Shown piece by piece: positions 1 through 10,279 of a DNA stretch of 25,383 nucleotides. The DNA lies in NCBI GenBank assembly GCA_003427395.1, contig BFEA01000119.1, forward strand, positions 1,419,724 to 1,445,106, in the 5' to 3' direction. Numbering within the stretch: position 1 is the stretch's first letter; each line of letters opens with the position of its first letter. Under the pieces are notes generated by a model that was not told the origin of the DNA, ran no database searches, and saw only the letters and a program-made list of their open reading frames with translations. Made by a program: the position numbers and the translations under genes. This stretch comes from Chara braunii. Its lineage: Eukaryota; Streptophyta; Charophyceae; Charales; Characeae.

Positions 1-715
1 AAATAAAACAATTTAAAAAAAACTGAAAAAAATATGTTATGAAGAAAAATAAAATGAATAACTTTCGCCCGAGCATTACATCCAAATTCCTTACCAAATT
101 TGAAATAAAAATAAAATACAAAAAATAAAACATACTATAAATAAGAAAAAATGAAAAGAGAATTAAAATTAGTGAATGAGCGAGCACGTTTTCGACACCA
201 CCATGTGTGGCGATATTTCTTTTTTTTTAGACAAAGTAAAATGCCCTGAAAATTTACAGATGTGTACTTCACATAATACAAAAACCATTAAACAAGTTTA
301 AAAAAATAATCAAATTGTTCAGGCCCGCAATAAAGTAAGAACAAAAAGTAAAAAACGAAAAAAAAAAAAAAAATAGTAAGTGGGCGAGCACGTTTTGACA
401 CAGTCATTTTTGGAGATTTTTATTTTTTGTTTGGCTAAGAAAACTGACTTCAAAATCTGTAGGCATGTAGCTCACATTATAGAGAACTCACAGAAAACAA
501 ATCAGAAAAAAAAACTTATTTTTATGCCTCGAAATAAGTTTTGGTGGGGGCTGAACGCCCGTACGTAGGAAGGTCAGCCCGAGGACCTCCGTACATACGA
601 GCTAGTGACCCTATATATATATATATTGTCATACTATGAATCAGAGCGTGAAGCTGAAAAAAAAAAAAACAAGGAAAGGAAAAGAAGTAAGGAAAAGTCC
701 ACCTGCTCATCACCT
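1..715. repeat. AT-rich region with two ~204-bp tandem copies
   Basis: Strongly A/T-rich DNA with A-runs. Two diverged direct copies start near 165 and 369. Both carry GCGAGCACGTTTT (from 180 and 384, offset 204), then CGACAC/GACACA, a T-run and an ACTTCA-type block. At 561-594 a two-part hairpin can be drawn: outer GTACG/CGTAC, inner AGGTC/GACCT, with an asymmetric internal loop. The reading frames here are short and low-complexity. No gene is supported. Confidence 0.55.
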
Positions 716-2075
716 CATAGTATCAGGATAACTCACATATGAACATCCTTCCTACAACAAATAGTTGAGGCTCCTACAGAAACACCCTACTATTTGTTTT
801 TGGTATCATTCTAAAAGATCTTCATGTCAACCCCTTCCCAGAGATAAATAACGGTCTGCGTGAATAATCGGCGACCCGCACGAGAACCCCCTACTATCAT
901 ATGACAAGGTCCTCTTCATGAGTGCATTAAGATAATCCTAACAAGGGTATCTTGTTGCCTTTCCGAAGTTGACCGTCCTGAGACCATGTGAGTTTTGGAC
1001 AAAAGACAAGTGTTTAGGGTATTCCTACAGGAGTGCCCTCTTAGCAAGTTAGCACAGAATCAAGTAGGTAATAGACAGACCCCAACAGAGACCCCTCTAC
1101 TACTTTCCTTAGGTAATGAGTAGTACAGTCGTTAAACAAGTAATAGGACGACTCCTACAGAAGTCTCCCTACTACCGGTCTGGTGGTCGGACTGTCTGAG
1201 GGTAAGTAAGCCTAGGAAAGAAAGAGTAGAAATGTGATTTCCTACTCTTTGCAGGTTGTTAGTCAGCCTTAGACTCAAGCGTGTGAATAGGATGACCCTC
1301 CCTGGAGCCTCCTACTACACCTTCAATAAGTGCAAAGGCCGAAACTTCCTGAGCCGTTAATAAGAAAGGAAGTTAGTACCAAAATCTCCTGAGTATACTT
1401 TTGACAATCAAGCAGATCCTCATTATTCAAGGTGGTGAGGTAGCACATATAAAAATACCGCCACCTTCAGATTGTGTCAATCATCTCAGTTTCATAAGGC
1501 AAGTGTCATAACCCACGCATAAGCTTTCTACTGCCTTCTGAGACTGGTCTGGTAGGCTATCGGGACGAGTCGCACAAGAGCCTCCCTTTATTGTTTCTAA
1601 ATGTCAGACACCTATTTCCATCACGACGACAGTCAATCCGGCAGTTAGTAAGGTAACTCACACATGAGTACCTAAGTTAGTTCATAAATTAGTGTCAGAT
1701 ACTTCTTTCCGTCACGACGACAGCCGATCCGGTAGAGAGCACCTAATTTAGTTCATAAGTTATTGTCAGATACCTCTTCCCGTCACGACGACAGTCGTTA
1801 CGGTAGAGAGTATCTAGTTTAGTTCATAAGTTATAGTCAGATACCTCTTTCCGTCACAACGACAGTCGTTACGGTAGAGAGTAAGGTGACTCACACATGA
1901 GTACCTAAGTTAGTTCATAAGTCAATGTCAGAACCCTCTGCCCATCACGACGACAGTCGATCAGGCAGATTGCAAGGTAACTCACACATGAGTACCTAAT
2001 TGTCAACCCTTAGTCAAGTCAGAGCATACACAAGTAGCACGACGGCTCACACTTGAGCCTCCATCGCCCTACTTT
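716..2075. repeat. Tandem array of bulged hairpin units (array 1)
   Basis: Degenerate array without coding potential. One recurring box is a short hairpin: an outer arm, usually one bulged base, an inner 4-bp arm and a loop ACACAT, CTACAG or a variant. Clear units are at 726-748, 1016-1039, 1146-1168, 1651-1673, 1884-1906, 1975-1997 and 2044-2059. Damaged relatives lie near 767, 868, 1079, 1290 and 1562. Between 1602 and 1970 a second box occurs five times (starts near 1602, 1692, 1763, 1834, 1925). It holds GTCAGATACC and then CGTCACGACGACAG, at periods of 90, 71, 71 and 91 bp; the 90-bp spacing contains the hairpin box and the 71-bp spacing lacks it. Arms differ between units with matching changes, for example AGGT/ACCT against GGAT/ATCC. 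A deleted relative lies at 23,467-23,611. Confidence 0.8.
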
Positions 2076-2516
2076 CTTCTTCAAGTCCAGACAGTCTAGG
2101 TTCCTTCTTGGTTAATTTAGGTCCCTTCCATTTCACCAGGCAAGATTCTTATTCCAATCATATTCTTTTCCCTTTTGATTATCTTAGTCATGAAGAAAGT
2201 ATAAGCAGTATGCCTCACAGCCATACAAGCAGTCCAATAGAAAGGCGTAGCCTTTAAGGGTATACGGGGAAATCGATCTCGTATCATATATGCAATGGGA
2301 CGTCTGGACCTTTATAGCAATATATCATTAAACAAGTTATAGTTTCAAAGAGATCGGTATACGAGATGATCAAATAGGGAAAAGAATGGAGGAGGATGGA
2401 GGAGGTAGGCACCACCACACAGTGACAATGTCTCTCCCCTCTCCAACGTCCCACACTCTTCCCCTTCTTGGCCCCTGCTTATCTCAGGATGTTTTAATAG
2501 TGAAACAACAACAAAG
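2076..2516. other. No gene; small hairpins only
   Basis: No credible reading frame. Two short hairpins: GTATG/CATAC (2208-2226) and AAAGGC gta GCCTTT (2241-2255). The right part is A/G-rich and then C/T-rich, leading into the AAT microsatellite. Confidence 0.5.
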
Positions 2517-2546
2517 AATAATAATAATAATAATAGTAATAATAAC

Positions 2547-2598
<52 letters not shown>

Positions 2599-2603
2599 GT
2601 AGT
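2517..2603. repeat. (AAT)n microsatellite
   Basis: About 29 ATA/AAT triplets with a few interruptions (AGT, AAC). It produces the poly-Ile, poly-Asn and poly-Leu reading frames seen here, which are artefacts. It is followed by AAGGTAAGTG, a 5' splice-site consensus match with no supported exon. Confidence 0.97.
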
Positions 2604-2999
2604 ATCAGAAGGTAAGTGCGTTAGACCGTGGATTACGCCGTCACACTAAAAGCCAAAAAGTCTGACACTGTCCGGAATAGTAGTAATGCAACGCTACAAT
2701 ACCAACGAAGAATCAGATCATCGTATCAGATTGTCAATGAAGATGTTAACTATCTTAGACCATCGCCAAGACCAGGTACATATCCTTACATCATCAACCT
2801 CATCCCTCTCTCTCACACTCACGTACATACTTACACACATACATGGGTCGAGGGATCACACGAAATCCACACTCGAGACCAGAGATGCAGAGTCCGGATA
2901 CGATCAGTCCTAACAGATTACTAGAGTTTCTGGGATTAGTCACGAAACGTCCAACAGCGTAGTTCACAGCAACCCAATACCAGTACCTGCATCAAAGGG
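2604..2999. other. No gene recognised
   Basis: A 98-codon frame (2628-2924, +) crosses this stretch. Its translation has no recognisable motif and runs into a CA-rich simple stretch (2810-2845). I treat the region as non-coding. Confidence 0.4.
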
Positions 3000-3251
3000 A
3001 GGCGGCTCTCCTGTTTATATGTGCCTGTCTGTCTGAATGTCTGTATGTACGCATTTGTCTGTCTGAATCAGTCTTGTCTGACCGTCTGCGTCTATTTGGC
3101 TGATTGTCTGTGCCTGACTATTCCTTGTATATATCTGTCTGATCCTTCTCTCTCTCTCTTTTCCTGACTGTTACTCACTCCTCTCCCGGTTCTTCTTTCT
3201 TCCTTCTCCCTTTCTTGTAGGCATGTTCGTCCCCCTTTCGCACCCTCTCTG

Positions 3252-3311
<60 letters not shown>

Positions 3312-3510
3312 CCCCTTTTTATGTGGGTGTATATGCCTGTTCGTTCATTTGCTTGAGTGTCTGGCTGTGTGTTTGACTGTGTTTCTGATTGTGTGTCAGA
3401 CTGTCGTCAGCCTGTTTCTTTTTCTCTCCGCCCCTGCGTGTGCGTCCATCTGTTTACTGGCATCTACCAGTCCTGTATGTTTGTCTTGTCTGACTTGTCT
3501 GTCGCAGGCC
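3000..3510. repeat. Degenerate TCTG-rich simple DNA with (CT)n core
   Basis: T/C/G-rich, A-poor DNA in which TGTCTG and CTGTCTG words recur irregularly. It encloses a pure (CT)n tract at 3254-3308. It looks like a decayed TCTG microsatellite. The 214-codon frame starting at 3223 is mostly translated repeat and is not accepted as a gene. A similar TCTG-rich stretch lies at 4004-4150. Confidence 0.8.
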
Positions 3511-3999
3511 AGTGTAGTCGTCGGGTTTCGAACCGTAGGTTTGTCCCGTGGGGTCAAGATCGTAGCTGCTACAATCTTGAAAGGTCAAGGTCGTAGCTGC
3601 TACAGAGCCGAAGGACCAAATCCACAGACTTCTGGAAGGTCCGGAAGTGGCCCTTCAACCGCTGCTCACAAAAGACTAGGGGTAGATGGGGAGTGGTGGA
3701 GTCTACCCGTGCTGAGTCAGCAGTCCCCGTCCCAGTCTGTCCTGGTTCAGTCAAGCAAATACCGCATGGGACTGTGTGCACTACGGGCATGGGAGAGGGT
3801 CAGACCTTCGGGTTGCAGAAGTATAACTCAAGAGGGAGCGCCCAACCATTCATTCATCCTTTCGTGAGCCATGCGGAAGCGCTGCCACAACGACTTATGC
3901 AAGGAGGTCTGCAGAGAGCATGAAGCTGAAGTGGGCGAGAGAGAAGGAGCGTAGCATAGCGATAGGGTAGAGGCAGCCATAGCTGCCATAGCTGTAGCT
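3511..3999. repeat. Hairpin-bearing repeat pair, no gene
   Basis: Two adjacent copies of GGTCAAG[A/G]TCGTAGCTG with the tip GTAG ctg CTAC lie at 3552-3573 and 3583-3604. In the first copy the outer arms TCAAGAT/ATCTTGA continue the stem (3554-3580, 7+4 bp with one C.A mismatch). A further perfect hairpin, GGCAGC cata GCTGCC, lies at 3972-3987. Reading frames overlap here on both strands but none is convincing. Confidence 0.55.
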
Positions 4000-4003
4000 T
4001 AGT

Positions 4004-4150
4004 GTGAAGTGTGTGTGTGTATATCTGCGTCTGCATGTCTGCGTCTGTCTCTATCGGATCTTAGGTCCGAGTGTGTTTGTCGGACTGTCGGTCTGACTGT
4101 GTCTGTCGGTCTGCCTGATTGTTTGTGTTTGTTTGTTAGAATGTTTGTGC
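4004..4150. repeat. Degenerate TCTG-rich simple DNA (second block)
   Basis: TGTCTG, GTCTG and TTTG words recur as in the block at 3000-3510. A short hairpin CGGA/TCCG lies at 4055-4069. Frames on both strands are low-complexity. Confidence 0.7.
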
Positions 4151-4794
4151 CCGTCCGTTCCTCTTTCTGTGTCTGTTACATGCCCAGTTGGGCGATGTAC
4201 ATAGAAACCGAGGATCCGCAATGTGATAAAAAAGACTGAATGGTCAATGCAGTGCAAGTAGAATCTCAACAAACAATGTGCATTCTAATACATACAAAAT
4301 GGTGTTGAATAACGCAGGGAAGACTTAGATACAAAGCCTGACCTGACTAGGACTGACCTTATTCACATAGTATCAGATAGCGAAGCAGAATGCTAGAATG
4401 CTAATGACTAGCCCAATCAATGTTTGAACGCAGACCAAACATACATCGTATCCATCACCAGGTGTGAAGGAGTCTGGCGCTGTACACAGGAAGAAAGCGC
4501 CAGGTTCAAATATACACAGACGAAGAGGAGGGAATCAGACGAAAGGAGAGAGAGAGATGGGAAGTCCCAAATAATCCCTTGTTGCAATGTCTGAAGTCCA
4601 AAAGTCGAGTCTGGATCCAATGTCACCAAGCTCTTTCTCTCTTCTCTCGTAGTCCGCAGATGCAGTAAAGTCAGATAATGAGAGGGGGAGAAGGAGATGG
4701 TGGACTGAGAAGAGGAAGAAGAAGAACTCTCTCTCCCTGTTACGAGCCAGATACTAACCTGGGATGTTGGCGCTGTGCTGCTGGTACTTCGAAG
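4151..4794. other. No gene recognised
   Basis: A 130-codon frame on the minus strand (4417-4809) is Ser/Leu-rich and lies over GA-rich simple sequence (4500-4740). It has no recognisable domain and I do not accept it as a gene. No structured repeat was seen. Confidence 0.4.
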
Positions 4795-4820
4795 ATGAAG
4801 TTGGAGCAACGGCTCTGCAG
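4795..4820 (+). other. ATG followed by consensus 5' splice site
   Basis: ATGAAGTTGGAGCAACGG leads after 26 bases to CTGCAG|GTAAGT, a full 5' splice-site consensus (GT at 4821). A related block on the opposite strand (5916 down to 5893) reads ATGGAGCAACGCACC and then AAGAG|GTAAGT. The shared word is GGAGCAACG. This could be a tiny first exon or a repeat that carries a donor-like site. No downstream exon was identified. Confidence 0.25.
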
Positions 4821-4865
4821 GTAAGTACCTCTAGCCTCCGCCCAATCTCTGTCTCTCTCTAGCGC

Positions 4866-5157
4866 TATCCTAGCTGTGGCGCCCAGACTACAGATGACAG
4901 ATCCTATCTAGAGCAATAGCGAACTCCAGTAATCAAATATCATCATTCATATGAAACCAGATAGTCTTGATCCCGAACCAACAGTAGAATTGCATCACGA
5001 GATTCAGCAAATAAGAGCACACCAAAAGTTCATTATTGACAATGCTGAAATAGTCTCATCATCATCATCAACGAAGAACCAGAGTTGATATCCTATCTGG
5101 CGCTCGTTGTCTAGACTACATGTGGCAGATCCTAGCTAGCCTATAATATAACGCCGA
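4866..5157. repeat. Direct repeat pair of ~58-70 bp
   Basis: Copies at 4866-4923 and 5089-5157, about 223 bp apart, share TATCCTA, then CTG(T)GGCGC, AGACTACA, CAGATCCTA and CTAG. The right copy has an insertion after GGCGC. The left copy contains TGGCGCCCAGAC, which resembles a retroviral primer-binding site, but no LTR or coding remnant supports that. A short (ATC)n lies at 5057-5069. Confidence 0.5.
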
Positions 5158-5484
5158 ATGATGACTACAACAACATTCCCGAAGTACGGGCATGCAGTGA
5201 TTAATGTCGCATGCTTCCAACATCAGGTATGTATCTCGCCTCACTCAGAATCCTCGCTCCCAATCACACAGACGCTACTTGCACCCAAGACCACCACGCG
5301 CCCAATTTCCTTTCCTCTCTCTCACTCTCACACGCGTTTTCTCTCCCTCATTTTCTCTCTCCGCCGTGCTCGTCTTCGCCTTCTTTAGTACGAGCCCGTC
5401 TCCTATCTTGCCCGTGTGCTTTCTTCCTACTGCATTGATTCCCTCGCATGTACATAACCGGAATTGGAGGTGAGGTCAAATTGC
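5158..5484. other. C/T-rich stretch, no gene
   Basis: Three overlapping plus-strand frames arise because the DNA is pyrimidine-rich (5290-5420) and stop-poor. None shows a motif. Confidence 0.45.
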
Positions 5485-5552
<68 letters not shown>

Positions 5553-5604
5553 TAATAATAATAATAGTAATAATAATAATAATAATAATAAAGTAATAAT
5601 AATA
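5485..5604. repeat. (AAT)n microsatellite
   Basis: About 40 AAT triplets with rare AAC, AGT and AAGT interruptions. It is the source of the poly-Tyr, poly-Leu and poly-Ile minus-strand frames. Confidence 0.97.
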
Positions 5605-5696
5605 CCGGTCGGATACAGTTGAATTGAGGGTGCGCTGTAATCGGGGGGTGAGAGCCAAGCATCCGACTGTGGTGACAACGAGGTGTCTCGGTAAGC

Positions 5697-5699
5697 CTC

Positions 5700-5758
<59 letters not shown>
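5697..5758. repeat. Compound (CT)n(AC)n microsatellite
   Basis: A (CT)n tract at 5697-5731 runs directly into (AC)n at 5733-5758. Confidence 0.97.
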
Positions 5759-6360
5759 TTCGTACACTTAGTAGTGTATATTTCCATGACTTAGCGTTAG
5801 ATTCATTTGACTTTGCTAGCGGTAGACTTCTTTCGTTTTTGCTCGTTCATTGATAGGAGTAGCGTGAGTATAGTCGGGGGTTGGAGACTTACCTCTTGGT
5901 CGGTGCGTTGCTCCATCCACGACGCCACTCAGTCGGCAACGGACGCAAAGTTTCCCTACTAAGTCTCAACACCTCTGAGACAGGGCTGTCGTGAGTGCGG
6001 ACATGAAGACGACACCGCAACCAAGCCGCAACCGCTCTTCCCAAAACCTACGGGATGAGCGAGGGTGAACGTAACGATCCACAACCCAGCACCACGACAT
6101 GGAAAAGCCTCGACAACCGCGACCGCCGCCAGCGACAGCGAGTTGTCGTGAAAGACCTCCGAGAGAGATAACCAGTGGCCTGCGCGGCGCCTCAAAAATG
6201 TTTGCTCGACCACCAGAGAACGACTCACCCGTCTCTCGCAAACTGGAAACCACCCGAAGCGTGTGCAAAAGTTTCTCGAAACTCAAGTACATGGTCCCAG
6301 AACCCACGCTCGGGACATCGCTACCATCGATTGCAAAGGAGGTAACTCCTCGTCCCCCTT
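5759..6360. other. No gene confirmed; overlapping frames on both strands
   Basis: Contains the minus-strand ATG plus donor block at 5893-5916. A plus frame from 6099 (121 codons, Pro/Arg-rich start, then a Ser run from the TTC repeat) and minus frames of 113 and 89 codons overlap each other. The area is richer in C and G than its surroundings, which lengthens frames on both strands. Nothing in the translations is recognisable. Confidence 0.35.
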
Positions 6361-6419
6361 TTTCTTCTTCTTCTTCTTCTTCTTCTTCTTCTTCTTTTTC
6401 TTCTTACCCTTCTTCTTCT
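6361..6419. repeat. (TTC)n microsatellite
   Basis: About 18 TTC triplets with two interruptions, encoding only artefactual poly-Phe or poly-Ser frames. Confidence 0.95.
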
Positions 6420-6860
6420 GCGCGCCTTCTTCTTTTCTCCGCACGTTCCACCTCCGCCCGCTAGCGTGCGCCCCTTCCTTCTCACTCGCGAGTGTTACTT
6501 CCTCGCGTTTTCCATCTCTCGTTGCACACCCGCTCCTCGAACATCTACGCGCCTATTTTGCCGACCTGCACTACCCCCACACGATGCCTTTCTCCTCGCT
6601 CCGTGATACTAACTTTGTCGAGCTTTGCGAAGGCGAGTCAAGACGCCCCGGTCGGATCTCCAAGTTTTCGACTTCGGGCTGGTCGAGTAACCCTGCCTCG
6701 AATGAATTCACCCTCAGTAGTGGGTTAGATTCGTTCGAGTGAAACTCGTGAATTTGTTTCATAAAACAAAAGAGGAAAAAGAAAATAAAATAAAAAGAAT
6801 AAAGGAAAGCAGAAAAATTTAAAAGGAGGAAAAAGAAACAAATTGAAAACTGAATCTAAC
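6420..6860. other. Pyrimidine-rich then purine-rich stretch, no gene
   Basis: 6420-6600 is C/T-rich. 6760-6845 is almost pure A/G with AAAAG and AAATAAA words. Frames across it (6263-6742, +; 6571-6762, -) are composition-driven. Confidence 0.4.
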
Positions 6861-7300
6861 TTCTAACTTTCCCCGTTGAGACAACTGTCGTATCCGGGGC
6901 CTATGCTCAACTAACCTCTAACTACTCCCCCCCCCAACACGGAGGTCACGGGTTCAAGTCTCGGTCGTCCGGACGAGGGGAGAAACCAAAGTAGAACTCC
7001 TTGTCAAAAGGAGCTAGCCCGAAGGCCGGAGAGATTCGTTCCCTAGATAAGTCCCTTGATCATCCGTGCCTATACGTATTGGGCTAGCTCCTAGTTTGGT
7101 TTGAATAGGAGCGATTCTGCCATAAGTAAAGTATAGGCTTAGTTCGTCAAGTATAACAGGCCTACGGCCTGCCTCCTAAGGTTAGTTTAGGCCAGTACTG
7201 GCCGTCGCGGCCTAGCACGGTAGGCAGCACGACCCTTTCGGCTGCCCTGGCCGTATGGCCGGACTTATATTAATTTCTCAAGTCTCTTTTTCGAGCTCAT
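6860..7300. other. Structured region with mutually exclusive stems
   Basis: Four arms can pair in two ways. Local pairing gives CTCCTT/AAGGAG (6998-7014) and GCTCCTA/TAGGAGC (7087-7112). Long-range pairing gives AGGAGCTAGCCC (7009-7020) with GGGCTAGCTCCT (7081-7092), 12 bp perfect, loop 60. The first arm of the long stem overlaps the 3' arm of the first local hairpin, and its second arm overlaps the 5' arm of the second, so the two states compete. Nearby are AGGCC tac GGCCT (7158-7170), a 14-bp palindrome GGCCAGTACTGGCC (7190-7203) and CCCCG/CGGGG (from 6870). A box-B-like GGTTCAAGTCTC at 6953 gives a weak hint of a tRNA-derived repeat. Confidence 0.6.
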
Positions 7301-7740
7301 GGCGGAGCGATCCGCCAGTTCCTTTATACCGACGCTTCCGACGTCCGCGGTCTTTGATCTAATTAACGGTATTGATCATGTCGTCTCAGTTCCCAGTTAA
7401 CTTGGACTAAAGTCGTCACTCCTTGCGCGACTTTTCTTTCTCCGACTAACCCTCCGTCCATTTGTGGTCGAAGGTTTTATTTACTAACCCTTTTTCAGCC
7501 TCTGCGCGGGTGAAAGTGGCGCACGCAGTCATTCAAATTTTAATCCACTAATCTGTACCGTTTTTTGCGTTCACCACGACAAGGCAGGCGAGCATTCAAA
7601 AAAAAATTAACCACTGATCATCGTCCGCGCACGCCGTGTTTTGGCGCTTGCGCTTGCAAAACTTCCTCGACCATAGCAGTCGAGGGATTTGCCTCATTTC
7701 CCATTTTTAGTCGTCTTCAGCCTGTCTGTTGACGCCGACG
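7301..7740. other. No gene or structured repeat seen
   Basis: Mixed-composition DNA without long frames; runs of T and A (7561-7566, 7598-7606). Confidence 0.4.
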
Positions 7741-7760
7741 TTGTGTCGACCACAAATCAT

Positions 7761-7960
7761 GAGCGGATACCCTTGTAAGGGTATCAGCTCCGACAGTTTT
7801 CCAAGACCCCATTAAGCGACGTCCCCGTCGCTGGGGAATCTAAATGCAAAGAAAGACCTTCTGACGCGACAAACGGTCAAAATCCGATCCCCTGGATGAA
7901 GTTGTGGATTGGAGACCCTCACTGTCCCCCTTGGCGCGTCCATACTGCCAGGATTTTAAC
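7761..7960. repeat. Dispersed hairpin repeat, copy 1
   Basis: Begins with a 30-nt hairpin (7761-7790). The tip is ATACCCTTGTAAGGGTAT, extended by a G-C pair, one mismatch and GAGC/GCTC. It is followed by CCGACAG and TTCCAA. A second hairpin, AGCGACG tccc CGTCGCT, lies at 7815-7832. Further matches to the copy at 19,443 are AGACCCT, GTCC, CCATAC and CCAGGAT, up to about 7955. A small TTGTG/CACAA hairpin precedes it (7741-7755). Confidence 0.65.
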
Positions 7961-8482
7961 CTGGGTCTCCCACATATCCAAAAATGACAATTCCAAATAA
8001 AAGATTATTCTATATAAACCCGAGTTGGGATACTGGATCCGTACTACAGTCGAGGAGGTCACCCAGGAAGACAATGATAGTTCCTCCCTCCAACTTTAGA
8101 CTTTATTCGCCAGGATTTTGTTGGGTGTCCGAGGAGTTAGGAATCAAAATTGAATCCCGCCCTTTGGACGTGGGTCTTAACCAAAATCAATTTTTACCGT
8201 CCCACCCGAAGTCTAATGCGAGGGGATCGGCGATCTTGGAATCAACCCACCACAACCGGTTGATCAGGCCGAAACTGCGGCCCACCACGTTGTTATTTTA
8301 GCGATGGTTCCCGTATTGGTTACGCAATATCAGGTAGAATCCTCCTATTATTCTAGACCCGACTCTTGATCCCTCCGATATCTACCTGAACCAATTCCAT
8401 CATTAAGGAGGCCCCCCCTCAGGTTTTGTTTCTAGGCTGTAATCGGAAGCCCGCTGCCTTATTATACTTGGTCAGCAGCCCA
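7961..8482. other. No gene confirmed
   Basis: A 105-codon plus-strand frame (7984-8301) has mixed, non-repetitive composition but no recognised domain and no flanking signals. CCAGGATTTT recurs near 7950 and 8110, which hints at diverged repeat copies. Confidence 0.35.
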
Positions 8483-8504
8483 CGTTGGGAGTTACGTCCC
8501 AACG
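8483..8504. other. Perfect 8-bp hairpin
   Basis: CGTTGGGA, loop GTTACG, TCCCAACG. No oligo-T follows and no gene precedes it, so it is not a bacterial-type terminator. Confidence 0.7.
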
Positions 8505-10180
8505 ATGCCAATTTTCTACCATAGGCTTGGTAATTTCAAGTCCCTCAGACTTACTTCCTAGAGTGGATGAACGATGATCATTTAAAATATATATGAAAAA
8601 CAATTTGACCAAAAAAATCCCCTCGTCAGTTTGGATGAATGAACCTCTTTGCAAGTATATATAAAAAAAATTCACCAATAAGAATGATATATCATGATTG
8701 TCGTATTGTTACTAAACGAGGGGCATCGTCGAAGCCACTTAGGGGTCGTGTCTCCCAGGCCTCGATCACAGGCTGGACAGACACATGTCTCGAGGATCTT
8801 CAACCAACAGTAAAACCAACCAAATATCCATAAAAAAAGTATAAAAGTATTGTTTGACTCCTTGTCTTGTCAGAAGGCAGAAAAACACATCCATTCCATA
8901 ACATACATTTCCCTGACTTGCAGGGTTTTTCAGATGTATGAAAATTTTAACTTTCTCACATCCCCTTTTTAGGGTCTTTTTCAAAAACATAATCACATAG
9001 GACAAGACATGAAAAGACTGGCAACAAAGCAAAACATTTTCAGAATGTACAAACCACATATCACTCTTGAACACCTAGGCAGTTTTCCAAGCATCCTAGT
9101 TCAAGACTTGATAACATAGTCTGCATACACATAAAGGATACACAACTCACCAATCAAAATCAGACACTGGACCAACCCAAATGTGAAAGTAAAAGTGCTC
9201 ATTGGCGGTATACTCCATAAATAAAATCCAAATATGACTCAGGAGGAAGGAGACTTAGCTGAATATAAAATATGACGCTTATACAACCTTCCCTCGCAAA
9301 ATGAAGTCTGGAACTCGAATTACATGTTTCTCTAATTCTCAATTGCTAAAGTATACCCGTCGCGTCAGAAAAGTATAAAAGAGACAACAAAATTTTCTAA
9401 CCCTAACAAATAAGGACTATGGAGTACGTACTCTATGACCCTTCAAATGTCTTATTTACTAAGTACAACATTGCATCTAAGGGAAAAATATAATAAACAT
9501 GTCACAAATATTTTCTCACATTTGACTATTAGAATACAATGTCTCATCTGAAGAAAAAAAAATGTGAGAGCCCTACCATAAAACTAAAAACAAAGAGATC
9601 AAAGTGTCCCTCATTCGCAGGTTACGCGCAATCCTTTCCTAATTCTCTGTAATTAAACCCCAATTACTTAAATAACTGGAATCTGAACCTTTCTTCAGCC
9701 TGCTTTACCTGCCCCTAGGTTCTGCTCGCACAGACAAACGTCCAACAAAGCACCTTTCATCACTAACCAAAACCTTTCCTCCCGATAATACTTTTCCTGA
9801 AAGGCAGTTTTCAAATCATCCCTAACTAACATTGCTCATTTTCAACGTCTAAGATCATTCAAAAGTCGGTGATAATATGCTGAGATAATGATGCATTCAC
9901 AAATCTTGGGTATTGAATGTCATAAATCATCATAATGACTTGTTGCCTATCGTAGGGATATACAGTCATAGTAATAACAATAACCAATAATTATAATAGT
10001 TGAGTAATGAAATAGTATTAGCAAGCAAAAAAATAAGTGTAACTAGCATATGCGTGCATAGTGATGAGGTAACTGTTACGACAGACAACAGTCATGCTGT
10101 GGTCAATAAGCCTCTCAACAATGAATGTTTTTAAGATATAAAAATGAGAGTACTACATTCTACTCCCCGAGCTTTAACAG
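8505..10180. other. AT-rich stretch without recognised features
   Basis: About 1.7 kb of AT-rich DNA. The longest frame is a 102-codon minus-strand frame (8766-9074) with no motif. No tandem structure or strong hairpin was seen. Confidence 0.45.
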
Positions 10181-10279
10181 GAGTATATTGTGTCAAGGGG
10201 CAGTGTAATCCCTTAAAAGGGTTAACATCTTAAACTCCCGAGCCCCGCTCAAGGACCAAGTCACACTGCTTCACCCTCC

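Noticed and set aside
1602-1970. Hammerhead-type self-cleaving ribozymes in array 1
   Set aside because: The recurring GACGACAGTC and CGTCACGACG words suggested it, but the invariant CTGATGA and GAAA core elements are missing.
3223-3867. 214-codon reading frame as a gene
   Set aside because: Its first half is translated (CT)n and degenerate TCTG repeat; the second half crosses hairpin repeats. No motif.
4417-4809. 130-codon minus-strand frame
   Set aside because: Ser/Leu-rich translation over GA-rich simple DNA; no domain or start context support.
4877-4895. Retroviral primer-binding site (TGGCGCCCAGAC)
   Set aside because: Only a 10-base resemblance, with no flanking LTR and no gag, pol or integrase remnant; the same block recurs at 5,099 as part of a small direct repeat.
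5348-5787. Long minus-strand frames with poly-Tyr, poly-Leu and poly-Ile
   Set aside because: Translations of the AAT and CT/AC microsatellites.
6099-6742. Plus-strand frames of 121 and 159 codons
   Set aside because: They overlap each other and frames on the other strand, contain the TTC repeat as Ser or Phe runs, and show no recognised domain.
6880-6970. tRNA gene or tRNA-derived SINE head
   Set aside because: GGTTCAAGTCTC looks like box B and CTCAACT like part of a D-arm, but the stems do not close into a cloverleaf and no A-rich tail or second copy was found.
8483-8504. Rho-independent terminator
   Set aside because: Perfect hairpin but no T-run and no adjacent gene; prokaryotic interpretation does not fit the window.
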